Below are positions 29,164 through 37,636 of a DNA stretch of 64,000 nucleotides, piece by piece. The position numbers were made by a program, and so were the translations under genes. The number at the start of each line of letters is the position of its first letter. Within the stretch, counting starts at the first letter, position 1. Source of the DNA: Vibrio comitans (GTDB taxonomy: Bacteria; Pseudomonadota; Gammaproteobacteria; Enterobacterales; Vibrionaceae); contig AP024866.1 in assembly GCA_024346835.1 (NCBI GenBank), positions 2,728,001-2,792,000 of the forward strand. The letters are read 5' to 3'. A model generated the notes under the pieces. The model ran no database searches. It saw only the letters and a list, made by a program, of their open reading frames with translations, and had not been told where the DNA came from.

Positions 29164-31257
29164 TTAACCACGCTCGGCAATAATAGCATCAGCCACATTC
29201 TTCGGCACTTCAGCGTACTCACTAAACTCCATAGAGTAAGAAGCACGGCCTTGTGTCGCCGAACGCAAGTCAGTTGAATAGCCAAACATGACAGACAGTG
29301 GAACCTGCGCGCGGACAACTTTTAGTCCTGCAGTACCGTCTTCCATGCCCTCAATAATGCCGCGGCGACGGTTTAGGTCACCTACTACACTACCCATCCA
29401 GTCTTCTGGAGTGGTTACTTCAACTTTCATCATTGGTTCAAGGAGAACTGGTTGTGCCTTAAGAGCACCATCCCTGAACGCCATTGAGGCAGCGATTCTA
29501 AACGCTATCTCACTTGAGTCAACATCGTGGTAAGAACCATCGAACAAAGTCGCTTTGACATCCTGCATAGGATAGCCGGCAAGCACACCATTGATCATTT
29601 GCTCTTCGATACCTTTCGATACCGAATTGATGTATTCACTTGGAACCACACCATCCACAATATCGTTCACAAAAACAAAACCTTCGCCCGGCTCTGATGG
29701 CTCAAGTTTAAGCCATACGTGACCATATTGGTTACGCTCACCTTGACGAATAAATTTACCTTCAATTTCAGTTGTGCCACGAATCGCTTCTCGGTAAGCC
29801 ACTTGAGGGTTACCTACGTTACAACCAACATTGAATTCACGCTTCATACGGTCGACGATGATATCAAGGTGAAGCTCACCCATACCTGAGATCAGTGTCT
29901 GACCTGTTTCTTCGTCCATTTCCACGTGGAAAGAAGGATCTTCTGCAGCAAGTTTATCTAGCGCAATGGCCATTTTATCTTGGTCCGCTTGAGATCTTGG
30001 CTCAACCACAATCTGAATAACTGGATCAGGGAATTCCATGCGCTCTAGAATCACTTTGTGGTTCTGATCGCATAAGGTATCACCTGTCGTTACGTCTTTA
30101 AGACCGATTACAGCTGCAATATCGCCTGCGCGTACTTCTTTCACTTCTTCACGTTTGTTCGAGTGCATTTGCACTATACGACCAAGACGTTCTTTTTTCT
30201 GTTTTACTGAGTTGTAGACCGTATCTGCGGTTTTGACAACACCAGAGTAAACACGCATAAAGCTCAACGTACCCACAAATGGGTCTGTTGCAATCTTAAA
30301 CGCTAACGCAGCGAACGGTTCTTTGTCGTCGGCATGACGCTCGACTTCTTTTTCGTTCTCATCTACGCCTTGAATCGCAGGAACATCCACTGGCGATGGT
30401 AGGAAGTCAACAACAGCATCAAGTACAGCTTGAACGCCCTTGTTTTTGAAGGCACTTCCGCAAGTTGCCAATACGATTTCATTGTTAAGGGTACGGATAC
30501 GTAGACCTTGCTTGATCTCCGCTTCGCTTAGCTCACCCTCTTCAAGGTATTTGTCCATCAACTCTTCGTTGGCTTCAGCTGCAGCTTCAACCAAGTTGGT
30601 GCGCCACTCTTCAGCACTTTCAAGCATGTCAGCTGGGATATCTTCATAAGAGAAAGACATACCTTGATCAGCTTCGTTCCAGCTGATGCGCTTCATCTTG
30701 ATAAGGTCAACAACGCCAGCAAACTCTTCTTCTGCACCCACGTTTAGTTGGATTGGAATTGGAGTTGCGCCTAGACGCTCTTCAATTTGATCGACAACAC
30801 GCAAGAAATCTGCACCCGTACGGTCCATCTTATTAACGAACACTAGACGAGGAACACCGTATTTATCAGCTTGACGCCAAACGGTTTCAGATTGAGGCTC
30901 AACACCAGACGCGCCACAGAATACCACTACAGCACCATCAAGTACGCGCAATGAGCGCTCTACTTCGATAGTGAAGTCAACGTGTCCTGGGGTATCAATG
31001 ATGTTGATGCGATGATCTGGGAATTGAGCTTCCATACCGCGCCAAAAGGTGGTGGTAGCCGCAGATGTGATAGTAATACCACGCTCTTGCTCTTGCTCCA
31101 TCCAGTCCATGATTGCTGCGCCATCATGAACCTCACCAATTTTATGGGAGAGACCGGTATAGAATAGAATACGCTCACTTGTGGTTGTTTTACCTGCATC
31201 TACGTGAGCCACGATACCGATATTACGGTAGTGCTCAATAGGAGTTTTACGAGCCAC
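29164..31257 (-). CDS. fusA: Elongation factor G (str-operon copy) with unusual domain IV tip loop
   Basis: 697 residues. GTPase motifs are [25 protein letters not shown] and NKMD, with the usual five-domain layout. Domain IV loop II ([10 protein letters not shown]) is normal. Tip loop I, normally QSGGRGQYGHV, reads [10 protein letters not shown] here (Q505 to V514), one residue shorter and with two Gly replaced. EF-G catalyses translocation and ribosome recycling with RRF. The rest of the protein is collinear with other Vibrio EF-G, so this is not a truncation. A 149-base gap separates it from tuf. Confidence 0.97.
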   Translation of the reverse strand: MARKTPIEHYRNIGIVAHVDAGKTTTSERILFYTGLSHKIGEVHDGAAIMDWMEQEQERGITITSAATTTFWRGMEAQFPDHRINIIDTPGHVDFTIEVERSLRVLDGAVVVFCGASGVEPQSETVWRQADKYGVPRLVFVNKMDRTGADFLRVVDQIEERLGATPIPIQLNVGAEEEFAGVVDLIKMKRISWNEADQGMSFSYEDIPADMLESAEEWRTNLVEAAAEANEELMDKYLEEGELSEAEIKQGLRIRTLNNEIVLATCGSAFKNKGVQAVLDAVVDFLPSPVDVPAIQGVDENEKEVERHADDKEPFAALAFKIATDPFVGTLSFMRVYSGVVKTADTVYNSVKQKKERLGRIVQMHSNKREEVKEVRAGDIAAVIGLKDVTTGDTLCDQNHKVILERMEFPDPVIQIVVEPRSQADQDKMAIALDKLAAEDPSFHVEMDEETGQTLISGMGELHLDIIVDRMKREFNVGCNVGNPQVAYREAIRGTTEIEGKFIRQGERNQYGHVWLKLEPSEPGEGFVFVNDIVDGVVPSEYINSVSKGIEEQMINGVLAGYPMQDVKATLFDGSYHDVDSSEIAFRIAASMAFRDGALKAQPVLLEPMMKVEVTTPEDWMGSVVGDLNRRRGIIEGMEDGTAGLKVVRAQVPLSVMFGYSTDLRSATQGRASYSMEFSEYAEVPKNVADAIIAERG

Positions 31258-31321
31258 GATTGTATCCTCTTATTAGGGACTATTAATATTTTAAAAAGGG
31301 CTTTAAAAATATGAATAGACC

Positions 31322-31373
31322 CTATTTTTCCTTTCTGAAAAATAGAGAAATGCAGCGAGCAAAGCTCGCTGCA
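31322..31373 (-). repeat. Two adjacent perfect hairpins between rpsG and fusA
   Basis: CTATTTTTC (31322-31330) pairs with GAAAAATAG (31337-31345), and TGCAGCGAGC (31351-31360) pairs with GCTCGCTGCA (31364-31373) across a 3-base loop. On the transcribed strand the GC-rich hairpin comes first, followed by a T-rich stretch, so partial termination between rpsG and fusA is possible. It could also be a processing site. Confidence 0.6.
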
Positions 31374-31393
31374 CTAAAGGTATTACCGAGGGA

Positions 31394-31864
31394 TTACCAG
31401 CGGTAGTGTGCGAACGCTTTGTTAGCGTCAGCCATGCGGTGAACGTCTTCACGTTTCTTAACCGCAGTACCTTTGTTCTCAGACGCGTCTAGCATTTCAG
31501 CAGCTAGGCGTTGAGCCATAGATTTTTCACCACGCTTACGCGCAGCTTCAACCAACCAACGCATAGCAAGAGCGTTACGGCGAACCGGACGAACTTCTAC
31601 AGGTACTTGGTAAGTTGAACCACCTACACGGCGAGATTTAACTTCTACCGCTGGGCGAACATTTTCAAGAGCTTCTTCAAATACAGCTAAGTGGTCTTTA
31701 CCAGACTTCTCAGCCATAGTTTCTAGTGCAGTGTAAACAATTTTCTCTGCAGTAGATTTCTTTCCGTCAACCATAAGGATGTTAACGAATTTTGCCAGCA
31801 GTTCAGATTTGAACTTAGGATCTGGAAGGATCTTACGCTGACCAATAACGCGACGACGTGGCAT
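31394..31864 (-). CDS. rpsG: 30S ribosomal protein S7
   Basis: 156 residues: [20 protein letters not shown], with [29 protein letters not shown]. Primary binder of the 16S 3' domain; in E. coli it represses its own operon by binding the rpsL-rpsG spacer. That spacer here is 97 bases, near the E. coli size. Confidence 0.99.
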   Translation of the reverse strand: MPRRRVIGQRKILPDPKFKSELLAKFVNILMVDGKKSTAEKIVYTALETMAEKSGKDHLAVFEEALENVRPAVEVKSRRVGGSTYQVPVEVRPVRRNALAMRWLVEAARKRGEKSMAQRLAAEMLDASENKGTAVKKREDVHRMADANKAFAHYRW

Positions 31865-31961
31865 AGGAATTCTCCGTTGTCTTCTTCAGGTTATCCAAAA
31901 CTTTACAGTTTCTTCAAAATTAAAAATTAATTTAGTGTTTGGCCTTACTTAACGGAATCCA
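31865..31961 (-). promoter_or_regulatory. rpsL-rpsG spacer, probable S7 autoregulatory site
   Basis: A 97-base intercistronic region, about the size of the E. coli spacer to which S7 binds to repress rpsG/fusA translation. Assigned by position and size; the S7-binding fold was not traced base by base. Confidence 0.45.
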
Positions 31962-32339
<378 letters not shown>

Positions 32340-32415
32340 CTAGCTCCTGATTTACTTAAAGTAAGCTTTGTGAAAAATCTAAGCCCTATCACACTAGTGC
32401 AATTAGGGACGCGAA

Positions 32416-32444
32416 ATTCTATTCGGGGATGGGGGGGGTGTCAA
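32416..32444 (-). promoter_or_regulatory. str operon promoter with C8 tract in the spacer
   Basis: A perfect -35 TTGACA (32444-32439), a 17-base spacer and -10 TAGAAT (32421-32416), followed by the GC-rich start region TTCGCGTCCC. The spacer begins with eight consecutive C (G8 on the plus strand, 32431-32438), then AT, CCCC and GAA. Confidence 0.85.
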
Positions 32445-32526
32445 GAAATATACAGATCTTTTTTAACCAGCGGGCAGATCCTTACCAGATCGTGCCTAGA
32501 TCGGGAGTAAACGCGCAAAAAGACGC

Positions 32527-32799
32527 TTACCAAGTAATGGATTTACCGTGCTCGGCGGTAAGGTCGACAAATCCGGCGAAGTCGACTGCTTCAATATGAG
32601 AAGCACATACACTCTCTAAGCCTCGAGCAGTAAGATCAGGCTCAAGGGCTTTAATCTCTATAGAGGGCAGTAATGTGTGCTTGTGATGCTTAGGATTCGC
32701 CGCGTATACCGCTTCTTCAACCAACAGCAAGCTGTCCTTAGCGGATACATAGCGAGATAGAGTCTCTAAACGGTGTAAACGAGAAACAATATGAAGCAT
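32527..32799 (-). CDS. tusB: TusB, sulfur-relay protein for tRNA 2-thiolation
   Basis: 90 residues, DsrH/TusB type (MLHIVSRLHRLETLSRYVSAKDSLLLVEEAVYA; ending in DLTAEHGKSITW). Forms the TusBCD hexamer that passes persulfide sulfur from TusA to TusE and on to MnmA for s2U34. Last of the tusDCB genes, 2 bases after tusC. Confidence 0.92.
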   Translation of the reverse strand: MLHIVSRLHRLETLSRYVSAKDSLLLVEEAVYAANPKHHKHTLLPSIEIKALEPDLTARGLESVCASHIEAVDFAGFVDLTAEHGKSITW

Positions 32800-32801
32800 G
32801 A

Positions 32802-33158
32802 CTAAAACCTTAGTACGACATCTGATGTCGCAAGCTTGTGTGCTATCTCTTCACTACCCAGAACTTCTGCGCCCAAGAATAGCTGCTGCTGCGTAATGCC
32901 AAATTCGTTCAAGCTTTCATTACACACATAGACGTCTTCTACTTCGTAGAGATCTAACAAACGAAATGCAGAGATATAATCTCGACTAAGGACAGATTGT
33001 GGCTGCTGCTGTTTTAATAGCTGACTCACTCCATCCCCAACAAAAATCAGCTGTAAGTTCTCACTGTATGCAGAAGTCGCAAGAATAGCATCTAAGCCTT
33101 CTCGACCTTGCGCAGTGCTGTGTGGGGTACTAGTAAATACAAAGGTAATTTTCTTCAA
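32802..33158 (-). CDS. tusC: TusC, sulfur-relay protein
   Basis: 118 residues, DsrF/TusC type ([30 protein letters not shown]). The only workable start is TTG at 33158, which overlaps the tusD stop (TTGA), so initiation probably depends on coupling. Structural subunit of TusBCD. Confidence 0.92.
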   Translation of the reverse strand: MKKITFVFTSTPHSTAQGREGLDAILATSAYSENLQLIFVGDGVSQLLKQQQPQSVLSRDYISAFRLLDLYEVEDVYVCNESLNEFGITQQQLFLGAEVLGSEEIAHKLATSDVVLRF

Positions 33159-33547
33159 AACTGCACTACCCTATCCTGCGTCAATAATGCTTCCGCTAGA
33201 CTCCCTAAGCCGGACTGCTCAAAGCCATCCGCGAGATTAGATTGAGCAAGCTGATGTTGCTCAGACTCTTCTTTACCGACAATGCCCCTTCGCAATGCTG
33301 CCGCAACACAGGTTTGCAATAACACGCCATGTTCAGCAGCCAATTGCTGCCAAGCAGAAACTAAATCAAACTCGTCATTCGCTGGAACAGTAAGGCCATT
33401 ACCATTTGTTACGCCTTGTTGATAAAAGAACACGCTCACTAAGCGATGGCCTTTTTTTATCAGTGCTTCAGCAAATTGGTAAGCATTTAAGCTAGATTGC
33501 TCACCATAAACCTCCCCACTAACCACTAAGGTGTACGATAGGCTCAA
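33155..33547 (-). CDS. tusD: TusD, sulfur-relay protein with active cysteine
   Basis: 130 residues, DsrE/TusD type ([31 protein letters not shown]). Cys80 in [13 protein letters not shown] is the persulfide-carrying residue. It appears to start at TTG (33547), one base after the yheO stop; no ATG or GTG is available before conserved sequence. Confidence 0.92.
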   Translation of the reverse strand: MSLSYTLVVSGEVYGEQSSLNAYQFAEALIKKGHRLVSVFFYQQGVTNGNGLTVPANDEFDLVSAWQQLAAEHGVLLQTCVAAALRRGIVGKEESEQHQLAQSNLADGFEQSGLGSLAEALLTQDRVVQF

Positions 33548-33548
33548 A

Positions 33549-34274
33549 CTACTCTTCCTCAGTCTTACGCTGACGGATATAGAGATAGACGGTGTGTTTA
33601 GATATGTTCAAGCGATCCGCCACACGGTTGATAGCATCTTTAATATCAAAGATCCCTTTGTCGTACAGCTCCATAACGATCTGACGATTCTTGGTGTTGT
33701 TAGATACCATCTTGTCCGCATTCACTTCATCGATGGTGCGCTCTACTGTCTGATCCACCAACTCTTCTACATCACTAGCAAAGTTTACGGATGATGCAGC
33801 AGCTTCCGCTTCTTCTGTTGGCATGAATGAGTGCAACACTTGAGAGAAAGGTGCGTCTAGGTTGACGTTAATACACAAAAGGCCAATAACGCGATTGTCA
33901 CCATTACGGATCGCTACCGTAATGGACTTCATCAATACGCCACCTTTAGCGCGAGTAAAGTAAGAGCGAGAGAAGTTACGCTCTGAGCCTTCTATGTCTT
34001 TTAGCATTTTTAATGCTAGATCGGTAATAGGTGACCCTACTTGGCGGCCTGTGTTTTCACCGTTAGCAATACGGATAGCAGAGGTGTTGAGATCCTCTAG
34101 AGAGTGAAGAACGATCTCACAGAATTGTCCTATTAAACTCGCTATGCCATCAACCACAGCCTCATAAGAGCGCAGGATGATCTTGTCATGTTCCGTGAAG
34201 GGCTTTACATCGACGGACTCCAACTCTAGAAGCGAGTCAGTATTAAGAGTTTCTGTGTTCACGCGCTTGTCCAT
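33549..34274 (-). CDS. yheO: YheO-family PAS/HTH transcriptional regulator
   Basis: 241 residues: an N-terminal YheO-type PAS domain (about 28-145; [28 protein letters not shown]) and a C-terminal helix-turn-helix ([23 protein letters not shown], about 212-235). Ligand and targets unknown. Directly upstream of tusDCB with a 1-base gap, as in E. coli, suggesting it is co-expressed with, and may regulate, sulfur transfer genes. Confidence 0.9.
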   Translation of the reverse strand: MDKRVNTETLNTDSLLELESVDVKPFTEHDKIILRSYEAVVDGIASLIGQFCEIVLHSLEDLNTSAIRIANGENTGRQVGSPITDLALKMLKDIEGSERNFSRSYFTRAKGGVLMKSITVAIRNGDNRVIGLLCINVNLDAPFSQVLHSFMPTEEAEAAASSVNFASDVEELVDQTVERTIDEVNADKMVSNNTKNRQIVMELYDKGIFDIKDAINRVADRLNISKHTVYLYIRQRKTEEE

Positions 34275-34377
34275 GTTCAGAATTCAAATATTAGGTCAAA
34301 GTTTATCAGAATATTTTAAAAAAGAGAGTACTGCCTGAATCAACACCGCAATATTCTGATCTGAGTCATAAACAAAA

Positions 34378-34406
34378 TACAAAAAAACCGAGGCAAGCCT
34401 CGGTTT
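34378..34406 (-). terminator. Terminator after fkpA
   Basis: AAACCGAGGC (34385-34394) pairs with GCCTCGGTTT (34397-34406); on the minus strand the stem is followed by a run of T. It closes the fkpA transcript before yheO. Confidence 0.85.
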
Positions 34407-34425
34407 CATAAGTATTTTTTAATTG

Positions 34426-35196
34426 TTACTGTGCAGCTGGAGCTTCGATATCCAATAGCTCAACTTCAAACACTAGTGTTGAGTTAGCAGGAATAGCCGG
34501 AGACTCTTGGTCACCGTATGCAAGCTCTGGTGGGATAACGAACTTGTACTTAGAACCCACTTGCATCAGCTGAACGCCTTCAGTCCAACCAGGAATCACT
34601 CGGTTAAGAGGGAATGTTGCTGGTTCGCCACGCTCAATTGAGCTGTCGAACTGAGTGCCGTCTGTTAGTGTGCCCACATAGTGAACTTTAACAACGTCAG
34701 TCTCTGTAGGAGTAGCGCCGTCGCCTTGCTTCTCTACTTGATAAAGAATGCCAGACTCTGTTTGCATTACGCCGTCTTGTTTCGCAAATTCAGCGCGGAA
34801 GTCTTCACCTGCTTTGATTGCAGCTGCTGATTTCTCTGCTGCTTGAGCTGCCATTTGCTCACTTACACGAGCATCAAGACCTTCAAGAGCTTGACGGATT
34901 TCATCTTCGTTCAGGCCTGCATTACCGCCAAACGCATCAGTAATACCTTTAAGTACCATCTCATCGCTAAGTTCAATGCCGATTTCTTGAGGCTTCTCTA
35001 CACTTGCTTTTAGGTAAGTAGCGAACGAAACACCGATTGCGTATGCCGCTTTATCGTCGTCAGAGTTGAATTGCATTGCTGCTGCTTCTGCTGGAGCTGC
35101 CGCTGCAGTTTCTGTCTTTGGTGCTTCTTCTTTTTGACAACCTACTGCTAGAGCAACAGTTGCTGCAAGCAGAGAAAGTTTTAGCATTGGTTTCAT
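34426..35196 (-). CDS. fkpA: FkpA, periplasmic FKBP-type isomerase and chaperone (probable lipoprotein form)
   Basis: 256 residues. The ATG at 35196 has GGAG at 6 nt; the frame's upstream TTG is not needed. The signal sequence ends ...ALAVGCQKEE, a plausible lipobox with Cys20, whereas E. coli FkpA is a soluble periplasmic protein. Residues about 45-140 form the helical dimerisation/chaperone part. The FKBP domain covers about 150-250 (VKVHYVGTLTDGTQFDSSIERG, VIPGWTEGVQLMQVGSKYKFVIPPELAYG). Divergent from slyX, as in E. coli. Confidence 0.93.
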   Translation of the reverse strand: MKPMLKLSLLAATVALAVGCQKEEAPKTETAAAAPAEAAAMQFNSDDDKAAYAIGVSFATYLKASVEKPQEIGIELSDEMVLKGITDAFGGNAGLNEDEIRQALEGLDARVSEQMAAQAAEKSAAAIKAGEDFRAEFAKQDGVMQTESGILYQVEKQGDGATPTETDVVKVHYVGTLTDGTQFDSSIERGEPATFPLNRVIPGWTEGVQLMQVGSKYKFVIPPELAYGDQESPAIPANSTLVFEVELLDIEAPAAQ

Positions 35197-35461
35197 TGAG
35201 TTCTCCAAATCATGGCTTCGCCATTTGCTACGAGCACTTTTTAGTGCAGATTATTTATCGTTAATCTTATTAAAATTAACAAATTACAGATCAGTGTACG
35301 AATTATAATTGCGTCTAGACAACTATTAATTGTCATTTCTAAGTAAAATTGCGAGCGATGGGCTTTTAGACACAGTTAATTATAATAGTTCCCTAAAAGA
35401 TGAAGGGAATGGTGATCTGGGGTAAACTGCGAGCCATTATCGACTTTATAGGCTCGCTTTG

Positions 35462-35704
35462 ATGTCCAACACGACTGAGATTTCTACTTTAATTCAGCAA
35501 CTCAATCAAAAGATTGATGACCTTGAGTGCAAAGCTGCATTCCAAGAACAAACCATCGATGAGCTCAATGACGCCCTTAGTCAGCAACAGATCCTGATCT
35601 CGAAAATGCAGCATCAGATGAAGTATGTTGTCGGTAAGGTTAAGAATATTGACGCCTCTAACCTAGCGGACCCAACGGAAGAGACGCCGCCTCCTCACTA
35701 CTAA
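35462..35704 (+). CDS. slyX: SlyX protein
   Basis: 80 residues, almost all one coiled coil (LIQQLNQKIDDLECKAAFQEQTIDELNDALSQQQ), with the TPPPHY C-terminus diagnostic of SlyX. The ATG at 35462 was taken; the reading frame's preceding TTG adds one residue. Function unknown. Confidence 0.93.
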   Translation: MSNTTEISTLIQQLNQKIDDLECKAAFQEQTIDELNDALSQQQILISKMQHQMKYVVGKVKNIDASNLADPTEETPPPHY

Positions 35705-35737
35705 GAGAGGCGACTAAAAAGCACTGCGACAAACTAA

Positions 35738-36679
35738 CTATTCGTCAGCATAGATTTTCACGGTAACAGAACCTTGAGCATCAATGCTGGCGCGATACAT
35801 CCCTGAACTGTTCATTGCAAAATGGATATCGCCCTTAGAATCTAAGGCAATCAAGCCACCTTCCCCGCCCATTGCTTCAAGCTCACCATGAATGACCTGC
35901 TCACTAGCAACGTGCACATCCTCTTTGAGATAACGCATCCGCGCCGCAAGATCTGACGCCACCGTTTTACGGATAAAGTACTCACCCACACCTGTCGTCG
36001 ATACCGCTACGTTGCCATTCTCAGCATAGGTACCCGCGCCAATTATTGGGCTATCGCCTACCCGGCCAAACTTTTTATTGGTTACACCGCCAGTGCTCGT
36101 CGCCGCCGCTAGATTACCAAAGCAATCAAGAGCAACCGCACCAACAGTGCCAAATTTCTTATCGTCTGGATACTTACTCTCAGATAAGGCAAAGATGCCC
36201 TTCTCTTTCATGCTTTGCAGCTGCTCACGTCTGCGCTGCGTTACAAAGTACTCTTCATTTAGAAATTCAAAGCCTTGTGATTTAGCAAATCGATGAGCAC
36301 CCTCTGCTATTAAGAAAACATGATCGCTGTTCAGCATCACAGAATTGGCAAGCTCTATGGGGTTTTTTATGCCTTTGATTCCAGCCACCGCACCTGCATT
36401 GAGGGCTTTGCCGTGCATAATTGAAGCGTCCATCTCTATTGACTCTTCATGGGTTAATACAGAGCCTTTGCCTGCATTAAAATGAGGAGAGTCTTCCATT
36501 ACCTTCACTGCCGCTATCGTCGCGTCTGCAGCATCCCCACTGGCCTGCAGCACTTCATAGCCTGCACGTACGGAAGCCTCTAATACGGTAAGCATCTCTT
36601 GCTTGAGTTGTTCGCTCATTTTACTGCGCAATATGGTGCCGGCTCCGCCATGGATGGCAATACTGATTGGTGGCTGCAT
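35738..36679 (-). CDS. iaaA: Isoaspartyl peptidase / plant-type L-asparaginase (Ntn hydrolase)
   Basis: 313 residues, self-cleaving. The autoproteolytic nucleophile is Thr178 in KKFGTVGAVALD, generating the two subunits. Other motifs: AIHGGAGT (8-15), FNAGKGSVLT (67-76) and GDSPIIGAGTYA. Cleaves beta-aspartyl dipeptides and asparagine. No signal peptide. It lies between the convergent slyX and a terminator belonging to slyD. Confidence 0.92.
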   Translation of the reverse strand: MQPPISIAIHGGAGTILRSKMSEQLKQEMLTVLEASVRAGYEVLQASGDAADATIAAVKVMEDSPHFNAGKGSVLTHEESIEMDASIMHGKALNAGAVAGIKGIKNPIELANSVMLNSDHVFLIAEGAHRFAKSQGFEFLNEEYFVTQRRREQLQSMKEKGIFALSESKYPDDKKFGTVGAVALDCFGNLAAATSTGGVTNKKFGRVGDSPIIGAGTYAENGNVAVSTTGVGEYFIRKTVASDLAARMRYLKEDVHVASEQVIHGELEAMGGEGGLIALDSKGDIHFAMNSSGMYRASIDAQGSVTVKIYADE

Positions 36680-36702
36680 AACATTTCCTTCGTCTTAAAA
36701 CC

Positions 36703-36730
36703 AAAAAAGCCCCCCACTAGGTGGGAGGCT
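36703..36730 (-). terminator. Terminator after slyD
   Basis: AGCCCCCCAC (36708-36717) pairs with GTGGGAGGCT (36721-36730) with one mismatch. On the minus strand T6 follows. It separates slyD from iaaA. Confidence 0.85.
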
Positions 36731-36788
36731 CATTATAACGAAACAATCTCAAAATGCGCTTTTAGCACATTAAGGTTGTAAATACCGA

Positions 36789-37352
36789 TTAGTGGTTAGA
36801 GCAGCAGTCGTCGCCTTTACCGCAATCGCCTTTGCCACCACAGCATTCGTGATCATCACCGTGGTCATGACCGTGGCCGCAACCACCTTCTTTGTGAATG
36901 TGACCATGTTCGATCTCAGACTCAGTTGCTTCGCGGATTGCTACCACTTCAACATCAAAAGTCAGAGTTTGGCCAGCTAGCATGTGGTTACCATCAACCA
37001 CTACTTCATCACCATCTACTTCAGTAATTTCTACAGGGATTGGACCTTGGTCAGTGTCAGCTAGGAAACGCATGCCCACTTCGATTTGGTCAACACCTTG
37101 GAAAACATCAGCAGGAACGCGTTGAACCATAGCATCGCTATGCTCACCGTACGCTTCTTCTGGAGCTACAGTTACGCTGAACTTGTCACCAATAGTACGG
37201 CCAGCAAGCGCTTTTTCTAAACCAACTACTAGGTTGTTGTGTCCGTGTAGATAATCCAATGGTGCATCAACACCCGCTTGATCAACAACTACGCCTTCTT
37301 CAAGTTTTACTTGATACGCTAGGCTTACTACTGAGTTATTGTCGATTTTCAT
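36789..37352 (-). CDS. slyD: SlyD, FKBP-type isomerase and nickel metallochaperone
   Basis: 187 residues from the ATG at 37352 (GGAG five bases before). FKBP core (MKIDNNSVVSLAYQVKL, DYLHGHNNLVVGLEKALAG) with the inserted-in-flap chaperone domain (about 75-120). A metal-binding tail with His and Cys clusters follows (EGGCGHGHDHGDDHECC, GDDCCSNH). In E. coli it delivers nickel to hydrogenase and is the host factor for phiX174 lysis. Confidence 0.95.
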   Translation of the reverse strand: MKIDNNSVVSLAYQVKLEEGVVVDQAGVDAPLDYLHGHNNLVVGLEKALAGRTIGDKFSVTVAPEEAYGEHSDAMVQRVPADVFQGVDQIEVGMRFLADTDQGPIPVEITEVDGDEVVVDGNHMLAGQTLTFDVEVVAIREATESEIEHGHIHKEGGCGHGHDHGDDHECCGGKGDCGKGDDCCSNH

Positions 37353-37438
37353 AGTCACTCCAAAAAGTTGGTCATTCAACTGTTCAAAAAAGAGGCGCAA
37401 TAATACAGATTAACCTCTGTGATGGCTAGCGCTTAATG

Positions 37439-37636
37439 CTATTCAGGTTTAAAGATCCCAATCAGGTCTTGCTCACCCACTTGCTCTTGCTGATCTGCAG
37501 GAAGGCGTTGCTCTTTGAAATCACAGCTAACACACTCTACCCACTCAACATTATTCTCTTCCCACCAGCGCAGGCTATCGGTATCACTGCACTCAGGGCA
37601 AGCTGCGCCTGCAATAAATCGTTTCTTAATCTTCAT
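37439..37636 (-). CDS. yheV: YheV-family zinc-ribbon protein
   Basis: 65 residues with two CxxC knuckles, CPEC (13-16) and CVSC (35-38), and the family end DLIGIFKPE. Overlaps the end of kefB by 11 bases, implying coupling. Function unknown. Confidence 0.88.
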   Translation of the reverse strand: MKIKKRFIAGAACPECSDTDSLRWWEENNVEWVECVSCDFKEQRLPADQQEQVGEQDLIGIFKPE

